A DNA stretch of 64,000 bases from Rhizobium sp. NFR03 (GTDB lineage: Bacteria > Pseudomonadota > Alphaproteobacteria > Rhizobiales > Rhizobiaceae): positions 372,001 to 436,000 of the forward strand of contig NZ_FOGR01000002.1 in the NCBI RefSeq assembly GCF_900111275.1. Direction: 5' to 3'. The translations under genes and the position numbers were made by a program. This document shows, piece by piece, positions 29,672 to 37,633 of this stretch (position 1 is its first letter; each line of letters starts with the position of its first letter). Below the pieces are notes generated by a model. That model was not told the origin of the DNA. It saw only the letters and a list, made by a program, of their open reading frames with translations, and did not search any database.

Positions 29672-31267
29672 ATGGAACGTTTGGCCGGCAGGATCATGCT
29701 GTCGTCGGGGCTTCGGCGGGCATTCCTCGGTTTTCTGGCCGGGCTGGTCACAGTTCTCGCCTTGCCGCCCTTCAATATTTTTGCTGTTCCTTTTCTGACC
29801 TTCCCCGTTCTCGTCTGGCTGCTGGACGGCACGTCCGGCCAGCCGGAACACGGGGCCCTCCGCCGAGCACTGCCCGCCTTCTCGCTTGGCTGGTTCTTCG
29901 GCTTCGGCTACCTTCTCGGCAGTCTGTGGTGGCTCGGCAATGCGCTGCTGGTGGAAGCCGATACCTTTGCCTGGGCTCTGCCGTTCGCCGTCGTCGGCCT
30001 GCCCGCCGTGCTCGCGATCTATTACGGTCTCGCCGCCTTCGTCGCCCGCCTGCTCTGGTCGGACGGGGTCGGGCGCATCGCGGCCCTTTCCGTCGCTTTC
30101 GCAGGCGCCGAATGGCTGCGCGGCGTGATGTTCACCGGCTTTCCATGGAACGCCGTGGGAATGGCGGCCATGCCGGTACCGCTCCTTATGCAGTCGCTCT
30201 CTCTGGTCGGCATGATCGGCATGAACCTGCTGGCCGTCTTCGTCTATGCGGCGCCCGCTCTTATCGGCACCCGCAAGGGTATGGGTGTCGGTCTTGCCAT
30301 TTCGGCCGGTCTTGTCGCTGCCCATCTGGGCTATGGCGCCTATCGGCTGCACCAGGCGCCGCTGCCTGCCGCCGAGCCGCAGGCAATGGTTAGGATCGTT
30401 CAGCCTGTGATCGATCAGGCCCGCAAACTCGACGATACTGAGCGCGCCTCCGTCTTCGAAGCGCATCTCGCACTCAGCGCGGCGCCGCCCGAAAATGGCG
30501 GCAAACGGCCGGATATCATCGTCTGGCCGGAGACGGCGGTCCCGTTTATCCTCACGGACAATCCGGATGCCCTGACACGCATTGCCGACGTTTTGCAGGA
30601 TGGGCAGCTTCTCGTCACCGGCGCGGTCCGTACGGAAGACGCGGGCGCCGGTCTGCCGCCGCGCTACTACAATTCCGTCTATGTGATCGATGACCGCGGC
30701 CAGATCGTCGGTGCGGCGGACAAGGTTCACCTCGTGCCTTTCGGTGAATATCTGCCATTCGAGGACCTTCTGTCGCGCATGGGGCTGAGCGCGATCGCCG
30801 CCTCGATGCCCGGCGGCTTTTCATCGGCAGCAACCCGCACCATTCTAACGCTGCCGGGGGGGCGCACGCTGTATCCGCTGATCTGCTACGAGGCGATTTT
30901 TCCGAACGAAATCGGCAGCGACGCGCTCTCCACGGGTGCGCTCCTCAATATCACCAATGACGCCTGGTTTGGGGACACGCCAGGGCCCTACCAGCATTTC
31001 CAGCAGGCGCGCCTGCGTGCGGTCGAAAATGGCGTCCCCATGATCCGGGCGGCCAATTCCGGCATATCAGCGGTCATCGATGCGCAAGGAAATGTCGTCT
31101 CGGGGCTTTCTCTCGGCGAACGTGGCTTTTTCGACACAATTCTGCCCGGTCGTGCGGCTTTGGTCGCCGCGCCTGAGCAACAGCGAAGGCACGCTTTCGT
31201 TCTGGTGCTGTTTCTGATGGTGTGCGCGTTAATTTCTCGTTTTGGTTTTGTTTTTCGGCGTAATTGA
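29672..31267 (+). CDS. lnt: Apolipoprotein N-acyltransferase (Lnt, ActA/CutE)
   Basis: The 531-residue product has about six N-terminal membrane helices, a nitrilase-type periplasmic domain and a final helix. The catalytic triad is visible: Glu in IIVWPETAVPF, Lys in DKVHLVPFGEY and Cys in PLICYEAIFPNEIG. It adds the third acyl chain to lipoproteins. In Sinorhizobium the same gene is known as actA, needed for acid and copper tolerance, and sits directly before phrR as it does here. The ATG at 29672 (MERLAGRIM) fits the family start; the frame extends to 29639. Confidence 0.95.
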   Translation: MERLAGRIMLSSGLRRAFLGFLAGLVTVLALPPFNIFAVPFLTFPVLVWLLDGTSGQPEHGALRRALPAFSLGWFFGFGYLLGSLWWLGNALLVEADTFAWALPFAVVGLPAVLAIYYGLAAFVARLLWSDGVGRIAALSVAFAGAEWLRGVMFTGFPWNAVGMAAMPVPLLMQSLSLVGMIGMNLLAVFVYAAPALIGTRKGMGVGLAISAGLVAAHLGYGAYRLHQAPLPAAEPQAMVRIVQPVIDQARKLDDTERASVFEAHLALSAAPPENGGKRPDIIVWPETAVPFILTDNPDALTRIADVLQDGQLLVTGAVRTEDAGAGLPPRYYNSVYVIDDRGQIVGAADKVHLVPFGEYLPFEDLLSRMGLSAIAASMPGGFSSAATRTILTLPGGRTLYPLICYEAIFPNEIGSDALSTGALLNITNDAWFGDTPGPYQHFQQARLRAVENGVPMIRAANSGISAVIDAQGNVVSGLSLGERGFFDTILPGRAALVAAPEQQRRHAFVLVLFLMVCALISRFGFVFRRN

Positions 31268-31419
31268 CCCAAAACGCATGAAGTTGCATAGTGCCCGCCG
31301 CCGGCAACCTCACCTATGCTCGGAGGGGAATGATCCGGACCATGTGGCATGGCATATGGTCTGCTCTCTGCACCGGCCGGAGTACGGGCTGAAGTCACTT
31401 CGAATAATAGGAACCCGCT

Positions 31420-31845
31420 ATGATTGAGAATAAGAAGAAGCCCAATCCGATCGACATCCATGTCGGAAGTCGGATCAGGCTTCGCCGGACAATGCTCGGA
31501 ATGAGCCAGGAAAAGCTGGGCGAAGCCCTTGGCATCACCTTTCAGCAGATCCAGAAATATGAAAAGGGCACCAACCGTGTTGGTGCGAGCCGTCTTCAGA
31601 ACATCTCCGCTATTCTCAATGTTCCCGTCTCCTTCTTCTTCGAGGATGCACCGGGCGACTCCGGTTCAGGCGGCGGTGCGTCCGGCATGGCTGAAGCCTC
31701 GAGCTCGAACTATGTCGTGGACTTCCTGTCGTCTTCCGAAGGCCTCCAGTTGAACCGGGCTTTCGTCAAGATCGGCGACCCCAAGGTCCGGCGCAAGATC
31801 GTGGACCTGGTCAAGGCACTGGCGGCGGACGTCGAGTCGGAATAG
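31420..31845 (+). CDS. phrR: PhrR-type XRE-family transcriptional regulator
   Basis: The 141-residue product has an N-terminal helix-turn-helix (residues ~14-70; RIRLRRTMLGMSQEKLGEAL, QQIQKYEKGTNRVGASRL). A Gly/Ser-rich linker and a C-terminal helix follow (VRRKIVDLVKALAADVE). PhrR was described in Sinorhizobium as a regulator induced by low pH and other stresses, located just downstream of actA (lnt); both the sequence type and the position agree. Many rhizobia carry paralogues of this class, so the symbol rests on the neighbourhood. The start follows AATAGGAACCCGCT. A strong terminator comes right after it. Confidence 0.85.
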   Translation: MIENKKKPNPIDIHVGSRIRLRRTMLGMSQEKLGEALGITFQQIQKYEKGTNRVGASRLQNISAILNVPVSFFFEDAPGDSGSGGGASGMAEASSSNYVVDFLSSSEGLQLNRAFVKIGDPKVRRKIVDLVKALAADVESE

Positions 31846-31870
31846 CTCCGGAAGACCCGGTTCGGAAAAG

Positions 31871-31893
31871 GCGGCTTACGGGCCGCTTTTTTT
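31871..31893 (+). terminator. Rho-independent terminator of phrR
   Basis: The stem GCGGC / GCCGC with a TTACGG loop is followed by seven T. It ends 26-48 nt after the phrR stop and isolates metK from upstream transcription. Confidence 0.8.
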
Positions 31894-31950
31894 ATGGCGG
31901 GGAGGGCTGGCGCAAGGACGTGCGACGGTGCCGCAGCAGAAGGAAATTCG

Positions 31951-31992
31951 CAACAAACATCCGCATTTGTTGATATAAAGATATATTTATGT
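31951..31992 (+). promoter_or_regulatory. Two palindromes upstream of metK (SahR-like site)
   Basis: CAACAAA (31951-31957) and TTTGTTG (31966-31972) form a perfect inverted repeat. Right after it the A/T-rich palindrome ATATAAAGAT-ATATTTATGT (31973-31992) matches its own reverse complement at 8 of 10 half-site positions. It resembles the AAAGATAT-centred sites reported for SAH-responsive SahR regulators of methionine-cycle genes in proteobacteria. This is inference from memory. The region is 75 nt upstream of the metK start and likely overlaps its promoter. Confidence 0.5.
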
Positions 31993-32065
31993 CCTTGTGC
32001 GCTTGTCTTTTACGGGCATACTTACTACACCGTCGAAGCCTGTTTTCACTGAGGGGACGTCCCGC

Positions 32066-33307
32066 ATGCGTGCTAACTACCTGTTTACTTCCGAGTCCGT
32101 GGCTGAAGGTCATCCCGATAAGGTTTGCGATCGGATTTCGGACGAGATCGTCGATCTGGTCTACCGTGAAGCTGCAAAGACGGGCGTCGATCCCTGGGGC
32201 GTGCGCATCGCGTGCGAAACGCTGGCGACGACGAACCGCGTCGTGATCGCCGGTGAAGTGCGCCTGCCGCCGAGCCTGATGAAAAAGGACAAGAACGGCA
32301 AGGACGTTATCAATCCGGCCAAGTTCAAGACCGCTGCCCGCAAGGCCATCCGCGAAATCGGCTACGAGCAGGACGGCTTCCACTGGAAGACGGCGAAGAT
32401 CGACGTGCTGCTGCACTCGCAGTCCGCGGATATCGCGCAGGGGGTCGATAACGCAGCCGACAAGCAGGGCGATGAAGGTGCCGGCGACCAGGGCATCATG
32501 TTCGGCTACGCCTGCCGCGAAACCGCCGACCTTATGCCTGCCCCGATCTATTACTCCCACCGCATTCTCCACCTGCTCGCCGCCGCCCGCAAGAAGGGCG
32601 AGGGCGATGCCGGCAAGCTGGGACCCGACGCAAAGAGCCAGGTCACCGTGCGCTATGTCGACGGGCAGCCGAAGGAGGTCGCCTCCATCGTCCTGTCCAC
32701 GCAGCATCTGGACGAAAGCTGGGATTCCGCCAAGGTCCGCGCCGTTGTCGAGCCCTATATTCGCGAAGCTCTGCACGACATCGAGATCGCGGCGGACTGC
32801 AACTGGTATATCAACCCCACTGGCAAGTTTGTCATTGGTGGACCGGATGGCGATGCCGGACTGACGGGCCGCAAGATCATCGTGGATACCTATGGCGGTG
32901 CAGCACCGCATGGCGGCGGCGCCTTCTCGGGCAAGGACACGACCAAGGTCGATCGCTCCGCGGCCTATGTCGCTCGTTACCTCGCCAAGAACGTCGTGGC
33001 GGCAGGGCTTGCCGACCGCTGCACGATCCAGCTCTCCTACGCTATCGGCGTTGCCCAGCCGCTCTCGATCTATGTCGACCTGCACGGCACCGGCAAGATC
33101 AGCGAAGATGAGGTCGAAGCGGCAATCCGCAAGACGATCGATCTTTCGCCCTCCGGCATTCGCCGGCATCTCGACCTGAACAAGCCGATCTATGCCAAGA
33201 CATCGGCCTACGGCCATTTCGGTCGCAAGGCCGGTCGCGACGGCTCGTTCTCCTGGGAGCGTCTCGACCTCGTCAAGCCGTTGAAGGATGCGCTGAAAGC
33301 GGCCTGA
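32066..33307 (+). CDS. metK: S-adenosylmethionine synthetase
   Basis: This is a 413-residue cytoplasmic enzyme making SAM from methionine and ATP. Conserved marks are [17 protein letters not shown] at the N-terminus, [13 protein letters not shown] and [19 protein letters not shown]. The ATG at 32066 has a GAGGGGACGTCC ribosome site; the frame open from 31997 is not coding. The family length is about 380-420, with an internal rhizobial insert near residues 75-100 ([16 protein letters not shown]). It is bounded by terminators on both sides, so it is transcribed singly from the promoter near 31990. Its product feeds the many methyltransferases in this window. Confidence 0.97.
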   Translation: MRANYLFTSESVAEGHPDKVCDRISDEIVDLVYREAAKTGVDPWGVRIACETLATTNRVVIAGEVRLPPSLMKKDKNGKDVINPAKFKTAARKAIREIGYEQDGFHWKTAKIDVLLHSQSADIAQGVDNAADKQGDEGAGDQGIMFGYACRETADLMPAPIYYSHRILHLLAAARKKGEGDAGKLGPDAKSQVTVRYVDGQPKEVASIVLSTQHLDESWDSAKVRAVVEPYIREALHDIEIAADCNWYINPTGKFVIGGPDGDAGLTGRKIIVDTYGGAAPHGGGAFSGKDTTKVDRSAAYVARYLAKNVVAAGLADRCTIQLSYAIGVAQPLSIYVDLHGTGKISEDEVEAAIRKTIDLSPSGIRRHLDLNKPIYAKTSAYGHFGRKAGRDGSFSWERLDLVKPLKDALKAA

Positions 33308-33341
33308 GCCGTTTCGGTTTGCAGAAATGTGTGACAAGAGA

Positions 33342-33375
33342 ACGGATGCCCTTGCCGGCATCCGTTTTTGTTTTT
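33342..33375 (+). terminator. Strong terminator between metK and trmB
   Basis: A perfect 9-bp stem ACGGATGCC / GGCATCCGT with a CTTGCC loop is followed by TTTTTGTTTTT. It ends only 15 nt before the trmB start codon and just before its ribosome site. Confidence 0.9.
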
Positions 33376-33389
33376 GGAGACGTCAGCGC

Positions 33390-34106
33390 ATGACAGACAA
33401 GCGCCCCTCCGGGTCCCCTACCCGGGCGACAGAAGCCTTCTTCGGCCGCCGCAAGGGAAAGCCGCTGCGGGCGAGCCAGGCATTGCAGCTGGAGCATGGC
33501 CTGCCGGCATTCCGCCTCGATCTTGATGCGCCCGCACCGGAGGATCTGAAGAGCCTTTTCCCGGATGACGTGGAGCGCGTGCGGCTGGAGATCGGCTTTG
33601 GCGGCGGCGAGCATCTGATCCACCGCGCCGTCGAGCAGCCCTCGACCGGCTTCATCGGCGTCGAGCCTTTCGTCAATTCCATGGCGAAGCTGGTCGGCCG
33701 CATCGAAGAGGTCGGGGCGCGCAACATTCGCCTGCATGACGACGATGCGACGCAGGTCCTCGACTGGCTGCCGATGGCGAGCATCGATCAGATCGACCTT
33801 CTCTATCCCGATCCCTGGCCAAAGCGGAAACACTGGAAGCGCCGCTTCGTCTCCCCCGTCAATCTCGACCGCTTCGCCCGCGTCCTGAAACCGGGCGGCC
33901 TGTTCTGCTTTGCCTCCGACATCGATACCTATGTGAACTGGACGCTGCTGCACTGCCGCGATCACGAAGCCTTCGACTGGCCCGCTCGCAATGCGAGTGA
34001 CTGGCTGGCGCCATATGACACCTGGCCGAGCACGCGGTACGAAGCGAAGGCGCGGCGCGAGGGGCGCAGCTCCGCCTATCTCACATTTCGGCGCAAAGAG
34101 GATTGA
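33390..34106 (+). CDS. trmB: tRNA (guanine-N7-)-methyltransferase
   Basis: The 238-residue SAM-dependent enzyme has [15 protein letters not shown] as the SAM loop and the TrmB signature [17 protein letters not shown]. It forms m7G46 in tRNA variable loops. The ATG at 33390 follows TTTGGAGACGTCAGCGC. It has almost no leader of its own after the metK terminator, so expression must come from readthrough, from a promoter inside metK, or from processing. Confidence 0.95.
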   Translation: MTDKRPSGSPTRATEAFFGRRKGKPLRASQALQLEHGLPAFRLDLDAPAPEDLKSLFPDDVERVRLEIGFGGGEHLIHRAVEQPSTGFIGVEPFVNSMAKLVGRIEEVGARNIRLHDDDATQVLDWLPMASIDQIDLLYPDPWPKRKHWKRRFVSPVNLDRFARVLKPGGLFCFASDIDTYVNWTLLHCRDHEAFDWPARNASDWLAPYDTWPSTRYEAKARREGRSSAYLTFRRKED

Positions 34107-34118
34107 AGCTTCGGATCG

Positions 34119-35012
34119 TCAGGGGACGGGCGTGAGCTTCGGCTTGCGCCCGAAGGGCACGAGGCCCAGCACCAGCGCGCAACCGGCGATGATCACGGCG
34201 GCGCCAGCGATTTGTATCGCAGTGATCGGCTCGTCGAGCACGACGGCACCGATAAGAACGGCAACCACCGTCACCGCGAATTCGACGCTGATGGCGCGGG
34301 TCGCGCCGATCGAGGCAACAAGCCGGAAATAGGTAACGTAGGTCAGCGCGCTCATGACGCAGGCGAGCACGAGAAGCGCACCCACATCCGTCAAAGAGGG
34401 CAGCCTCGGAACCGGGATTGCCAGCAGAAGCGGTAGCGTCATGATGCCGCCGGAGAGAAACGCGCCGATCGTGACCTCCAGCGAACCAATGCCCCGCAAG
34501 CGGTGACTTGCAAAGTTGCTGCCGAAGGCGGCGCAGAAGGCACTGAAGAGCGAGGCGGCGCAGCCGAGCAGGAAATCCGGCGTGACGGGTACTGCGGGAA
34601 AACCGACCAGAAGCACGATGCCGATCGTACCGACAAGAAGGCCGAGCAGCCCCTGTGTCCGCATGCGCTCAAGCTTCCAGAGATGCGCGATGACCATGGA
34701 GAAGAGCGGGATCGCGGCGACGAGAATGGCGGCCATCGCCGTTCCGATGCGCGGCGTCGCATAGGAAAGTCCGATCAGTTGCCCGGCAACCGTGGTCGAA
34801 CCGACGATGACGAAGGGCAGCGGACGCGCGCCGAAATCAAGCGCGCGGCGACGAAGAGCAGCGAAGACGAGAAGCGTGCCGCCGGCAACAAGGCTCCGTA
34901 ACGTGACCGCACCCACCCAGCCGAAGGCATCGACCACGTGCAGGAGCACGAGGAACGAAAGCCCCCAGGCAATGGCGAGGAACAGATAGGCGGCGACGTC
35001 ATGCTTCTTCAT
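34119..35012 (-). CDS. EamA/DMT-superfamily transporter
   Basis: The 297-residue membrane protein has ten predicted helices in two EamA repeats (residues ~7-135 and ~147-285; the second ends VVLDEPITAIQIAGAAVIIAG, a standard EamA end). These carriers export amino acids or other metabolites; the substrate cannot be inferred. It converges on trmB with a 12-nt gap and no clear hairpin. The ATG at 35012 begins MKKHDVAAYLFLAIAWGLSF. Confidence 0.86.
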   Translation of the reverse strand: MKKHDVAAYLFLAIAWGLSFLVLLHVVDAFGWVGAVTLRSLVAGGTLLVFAALRRRALDFGARPLPFVIVGSTTVAGQLIGLSYATPRIGTAMAAILVAAIPLFSMVIAHLWKLERMRTQGLLGLLVGTIGIVLLVGFPAVPVTPDFLLGCAASLFSAFCAAFGSNFASHRLRGIGSLEVTIGAFLSGGIMTLPLLLAIPVPRLPSLTDVGALLVLACVMSALTYVTYFRLVASIGATRAISVEFAVTVVAVLIGAVVLDEPITAIQIAGAAVIIAGCALVLGLVPFGRKPKLTPVP

Positions 35013-35162
35013 GCCATCCGGTTATCCGATGGCAATGAGGACGGCAAAGACTTTTGCTGGGGACGTTTGGGACGCCGCTATAGCCGGGTTCAATGGCTGC
35101 GGCGTCGTGTGCGGCTTCGAAAAGAGGGGTTCATCGCCCGCAGATCGGAGCCGTCTCGATGA

Positions 35163-35420
35163 TCAGTGAAGCGTGACCGTTTTCAGGTCGTCTTCGGCAG
35201 CCTTGAAAAAGGTGCTGGAACGGTTGTCTGTGAGAAGGATGGGCGTACCATCGGCGCCGAAAAGGGCCCAGAGGTCCAGTCCCGGTTCCATGCTGGGTGC
35301 TTCGGGGAAGCAGCGCGAGACCTCGTCAGACCGCATTTTCCGGATGTAACCGACTTCACCTGCACCAAGATGTGCCAGGTCGGTTTTCGACAAATGGCTG
35401 CTGACGTGCTTCAATCCCAT
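35163..35420 (-). CDS. DUF1150 family small protein
   Basis: The 85-residue acidic protein of unknown function is typical of Rhizobiales. The segment LGAGEVGYIRKMRSDEVSRC and the ending ALFGADGTPILLTDNR (a DUF1150 signature) identify it. The start at 35420 has a CGAGGAGAGAG ribosome site. It lies 139 nt downstream of hsp20 on the same strand, a pairing repeated in other rhizobia, so a role in heat or envelope stress is likely by association. It has no membrane segment and no signal peptide. Confidence 0.8.
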   Translation of the reverse strand: MGLKHVSSHLSKTDLAHLGAGEVGYIRKMRSDEVSRCFPEAPSMEPGLDLWALFGADGTPILLTDNRSSTFFKAAEDDLKTVTLH

Positions 35421-35559
35421 GAACTCTCTCCTCGTTGCCGCACGAACCCTTCGTCAGAAAGATCACGCGACATAAGATTATGTTTTCATGCGAGGATTGG
35501 CGAAATTCGCAACCAGGGTCGCCAGCCTTGCAGCCGGCGAGGTCACCTTGCCGGTGAGC

Positions 35560-35988
35560 TCACTCTGAGACCAAAATGTTAATTTTCTTTACCATACGAA
35601 CAGGTTCTGGACGAATGAGGTCGACAGAAAGCAGTCCGTTGCGCAATTCGGCCTTCATGACTTCCATGCCCTCGGCAAGCACGAACATGCGCTGGAACTG
35701 ACGCGCCGCGATGCCGCGATGGAGATAATCGCGCTCTTCAGCATCGCTCTGGCGACCGCGAATGACAAGCTGGTTCTCGTCGATCGTGACCTCGAGATCG
35801 TCTTCCGCAAAGCCGGCCACGGCGAGCGTGATCCGCAAGCGTTCCGGCTCTTCCGCCGTCCCTCCGCGCACACGCTCGATATTGTAGGGAGGATAGCCGT
35901 CATTGCCCTTGGCGACGCGTTCGAGCGTCTTCTCCATGGCATCGAAACCCAGCATCAGCGGGCTCGTGAAAGGTGTCAGGCGGCTCAT
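35560..35988 (-). CDS. Small heat-shock protein, Hsp20 family (IbpA class)
   Basis: The 142-residue class A bacterial sHsp has MSRLTPFTSPLMLGFD as a typical rhizobial start, YNIERV opening the alpha-crystallin domain, then LVIRGRQ and RDYLHRGIAARQFQRMFVL, and a C-terminal KINILVSE with an I-x-V-type anchor. It holds unfolded proteins for refolding. The ATG at 35988 is fixed by the AAGGA site, which lies inside a predicted RNA thermometer; the TTG at 36003 would place that site in the coding sequence and is rejected. A heat-shock promoter precedes it. Confidence 0.93.
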   Translation of the reverse strand: MSRLTPFTSPLMLGFDAMEKTLERVAKGNDGYPPYNIERVRGGTAEEPERLRITLAVAGFAEDDLEVTIDENQLVIRGRQSDAEERDYLHRGIAARQFQRMFVLAEGMEVMKAELRNGLLSVDLIRPEPVRMVKKINILVSE

Positions 35989-36044
35989 ATCTCGTCCTTG
36001 CAAACCTCAAGCGACCGATAACGCGAACCCGCGATGCGGCATCC
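35989..36044 (-). promoter_or_regulatory. ROSE-type RNA thermometer in the hsp20 leader
   Basis: In the transcript, GUCGCUUG (36015 to 36008) pairs with CAAGGAC (36000 to 35994) around a 7-base loop, leaving one bulged G. The strand opposite the Shine-Dalgarno AAGGA reads UCGCU, the U(U/C)GCU motif that defines ROSE elements with their bulged guanine. Upstream, GCGG-AUG-CCGC and CGCG-GGUU-CGCG can form two further small hairpins. At normal temperature the ribosome site would be masked, and melting on heating would allow translation. Confidence 0.82.
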
Positions 36045-36050
36045 GCGCTG

Positions 36051-36082
36051 GATATATGGGGTGCACCTCCGCCGCGCGCAAG
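36051..36082 (-). promoter_or_regulatory. RpoH (sigma-32) type promoter of hsp20
   Basis: On the minus strand CTTG (36082-36079) is followed after 17 bases by CCCCATATATC (36061-36051). This fits the heat-shock pattern CTTG...CCCCATnT and the alphaproteobacterial RpoH form. A start near 36044 would give a leader of about 56 nt, just containing the thermometer. Confidence 0.7.
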
Positions 36083-36194
36083 CCGCCTTGCGCCCCTCTC
36101 CGCACGAATCGATCTGGCCCGGAAGCGACCCTTACCGCCTCGCGGGAATCGTTCTATGGATGGGAACTATCGACAGCAGGATAAGGATATCCCC

Positions 36195-37139
36195 GTGGCC
36201 GCACCCGCCAAGATCATCATCGACACGGACCCCGGACAGGACGATGCCGCAGCCATCATGCTGGCGCTCGCAAGCCCGGAAGCGCTCGACGTTATCGGGA
36301 TAACGACCGTCGCAGGCAATGTGCCGCTCAGCCTTACCGCCCGCAATGCCCGAATCATCTGCGAGCTTTCAGGCCGCCCGGACGTGAAGGTCTATGCCGG
36401 CGCGGACAGGCCGCTCTTGCGCGCCCTCGTGACGGCCGAGCACGTCCATGGCTCCACCGGCCTCGACGGCACTGTTCTTTCCGAGCCCACCATGCCGCTG
36501 CAGAAGATGCATGCCGTGGACTTCATCATCGACACGCTTCGCACGGAGCCTGAGGGAACCGTGACCCTCTGCACGCTGGGCGCCCTGACCAACATCGCTC
36601 TGGCACTTCAGAAAGCGCCCGAGATTGCAGGACGGGTAAAGGAGCTGGTGATGATGGGCGGCGGCTTCTTTGAGGGCGGCAACATCACGCCGGCCGCGGA
36701 GTTCAACATCTACGTCGATCCCGATGCCGCCGATATCGTCTTCAAATCCGGCATGCCCATCGTCATGATGCCGCTCGACGTGACGCACAAGGTGCTGACG
36801 CTGAAAACGCGCGTCGATCGTATTCGCGCCATCGGCCGCCCGGCGGCTATCGCCATGGCGGAAATGCTCGACTTCTTCGAGCGCTTCGATATCGAGAAAT
36901 ACGGCAGCGATGGCGGGCCGTTGCACGACCCGACCGTGATCGCCTATCTGCTCCGGCCCGAGCTCTTCTCGGGCAGGGACTGCAACGTGGAGATCGAGAC
37001 AACGTCCGACCTGACGGTGGGAATGACGGTCGTTGACTGGTGGCAGGTCACGGGCCGTCCTCAAAATGCGAAAGTCATGAAGGATGTTGATGCCGACGGC
37101 TTCTTCGATCTTCTGACGGAGCGGCTTGCACGCCTTTGA
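36195..37139 (+). CDS. Inosine-uridine preferring nucleoside hydrolase
   Basis: The 314-residue enzyme has the diagnostic calcium-binding IIIDTDPGQDDAAAIMLALA near the N-terminus, VTLCTLGALTNIALAL, GGGFFEGGNITPAAEFNIYVDPDAA (here spanning the active-site loop) and PLHDPTVIAYLL with the active-site His-Asp. It splits nucleosides into base and ribose. I choose GTG at 36195, with AAGGAT 8 nt upstream, over ATG at 36156. The ribokinase at 37634 could phosphorylate the released ribose. A bidirectional terminator follows the stop. Confidence 0.92.
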   Translation: MAAPAKIIIDTDPGQDDAAAIMLALASPEALDVIGITTVAGNVPLSLTARNARIICELSGRPDVKVYAGADRPLLRALVTAEHVHGSTGLDGTVLSEPTMPLQKMHAVDFIIDTLRTEPEGTVTLCTLGALTNIALALQKAPEIAGRVKELVMMGGGFFEGGNITPAAEFNIYVDPDAADIVFKSGMPIVMMPLDVTHKVLTLKTRVDRIRAIGRPAAIAMAEMLDFFERFDIEKYGSDGGPLHDPTVIAYLLRPELFSGRDCNVEIETTSDLTVGMTVVDWWQVTGRPQNAKVMKDVDADGFFDLLTERLARL

Positions 37140-37158
37140 GTACGATAAGGTCAACGAA

Positions 37159-37191
37159 AAAGCCGCGCGATCCAGACGGATGCGCGGCTTT
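37159..37191. terminator. Bidirectional terminator
   Basis: AAAGCCGCGC (37159-37168) pairs with GCGCGGCTTT (37182-37191), with an inner ATCC/GGAT stem in the loop. It sits between the nucleoside hydrolase and the convergent YqjD-like gene and can serve both. Confidence 0.85.
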
Positions 37192-37215
37192 AAAGACCGT
37201 TGATGTTTCTGGCGC

Positions 37216-37536
37216 TTAACGCCACCACGACCGTGGCTCGGGCTCGCTCGAAGAGCCGAGGATATAACCAACGGCCATTCCGATGGCTGTCGCTAGGACA
37301 ACTACGCCGGCGATGCCTGTCGGGTGTTCTCTTGCCACATCCGCAACAGCGCGGCTCTCGGCCTTCACCTGAGCCACTGCCTTCTTCGCGTAGGGCGCTG
37401 CGGCGTCATAGGCTTCTGCCGCCTTCTCGCGCGTGTCGCTATAGGCGCGTGCACTTTGCGAGGAAACGATCTTTGTCAGGCGCGCCACTTCTTCGCGAAG
37501 GGCGCTGACATCTTCACTGGCGGAATTGAAAGACAT
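37216..37536 (-). CDS. YqjD/ElaB-like (DUF883) membrane-anchored stress protein
   Basis: The 106-residue protein has an amphipathic coiled-coil region (residues ~8-65; EDVSALREEVARLTKIV), then REHPTGIAGVVVLATAIGMAVG as the C-terminal membrane anchor and a short tail ending in RSWWR. E. coli homologues bind ribosomes and the inner membrane in stationary phase; this role is presumed here. The start at 37536 has an AAGGAGAACCCG ribosome site. A general-stress promoter candidate lies just upstream. The C-terminal tryptophan pair is a frequent ending in this family. Confidence 0.83.
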   Translation of the reverse strand: MSFNSASEDVSALREEVARLTKIVSSQSARAYSDTREKAAEAYDAAAPYAKKAVAQVKAESRAVADVAREHPTGIAGVVVLATAIGMAVGYILGSSSEPEPRSWWR

Positions 37537-37565
37537 TTCGGGTTCTCCTTGTCTACCGAACGCTA

Positions 37566-37591
37566 AACTCCGTCGGACAAGGATTGGTTCC
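37566..37591 (-). promoter_or_regulatory. EcfG (general stress sigma factor) promoter candidate
   Basis: On the minus strand GGAAC (37591-37587) is followed after 17 bases by AGTT (37569-37566). The alphaproteobacterial EcfG/RpoE2 consensus is GGAAC-N16/17-CGTT, so one base differs. The position, about 30 nt upstream of the YqjD-like start, and the stress nature of the gene support it. Confidence 0.5.
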
Positions 37592-37633
37592 GGTCGGCGC
37601 GCGCCACAGGAACCGGGAGGCTTGCGATGCCTT

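Noticed and set aside
31894-32065. A SAM riboswitch upstream of metK
   Set aside because: I could not find the SAM-I, SAM-II or SAM/SAH core sequences; the palindromes look like protein operators.
35989-36003. hsp20 starting at the TTG at 36003
   Set aside because: That start would put the ribosome site and the thermometer stem inside the coding sequence and lacks its own ribosome site.
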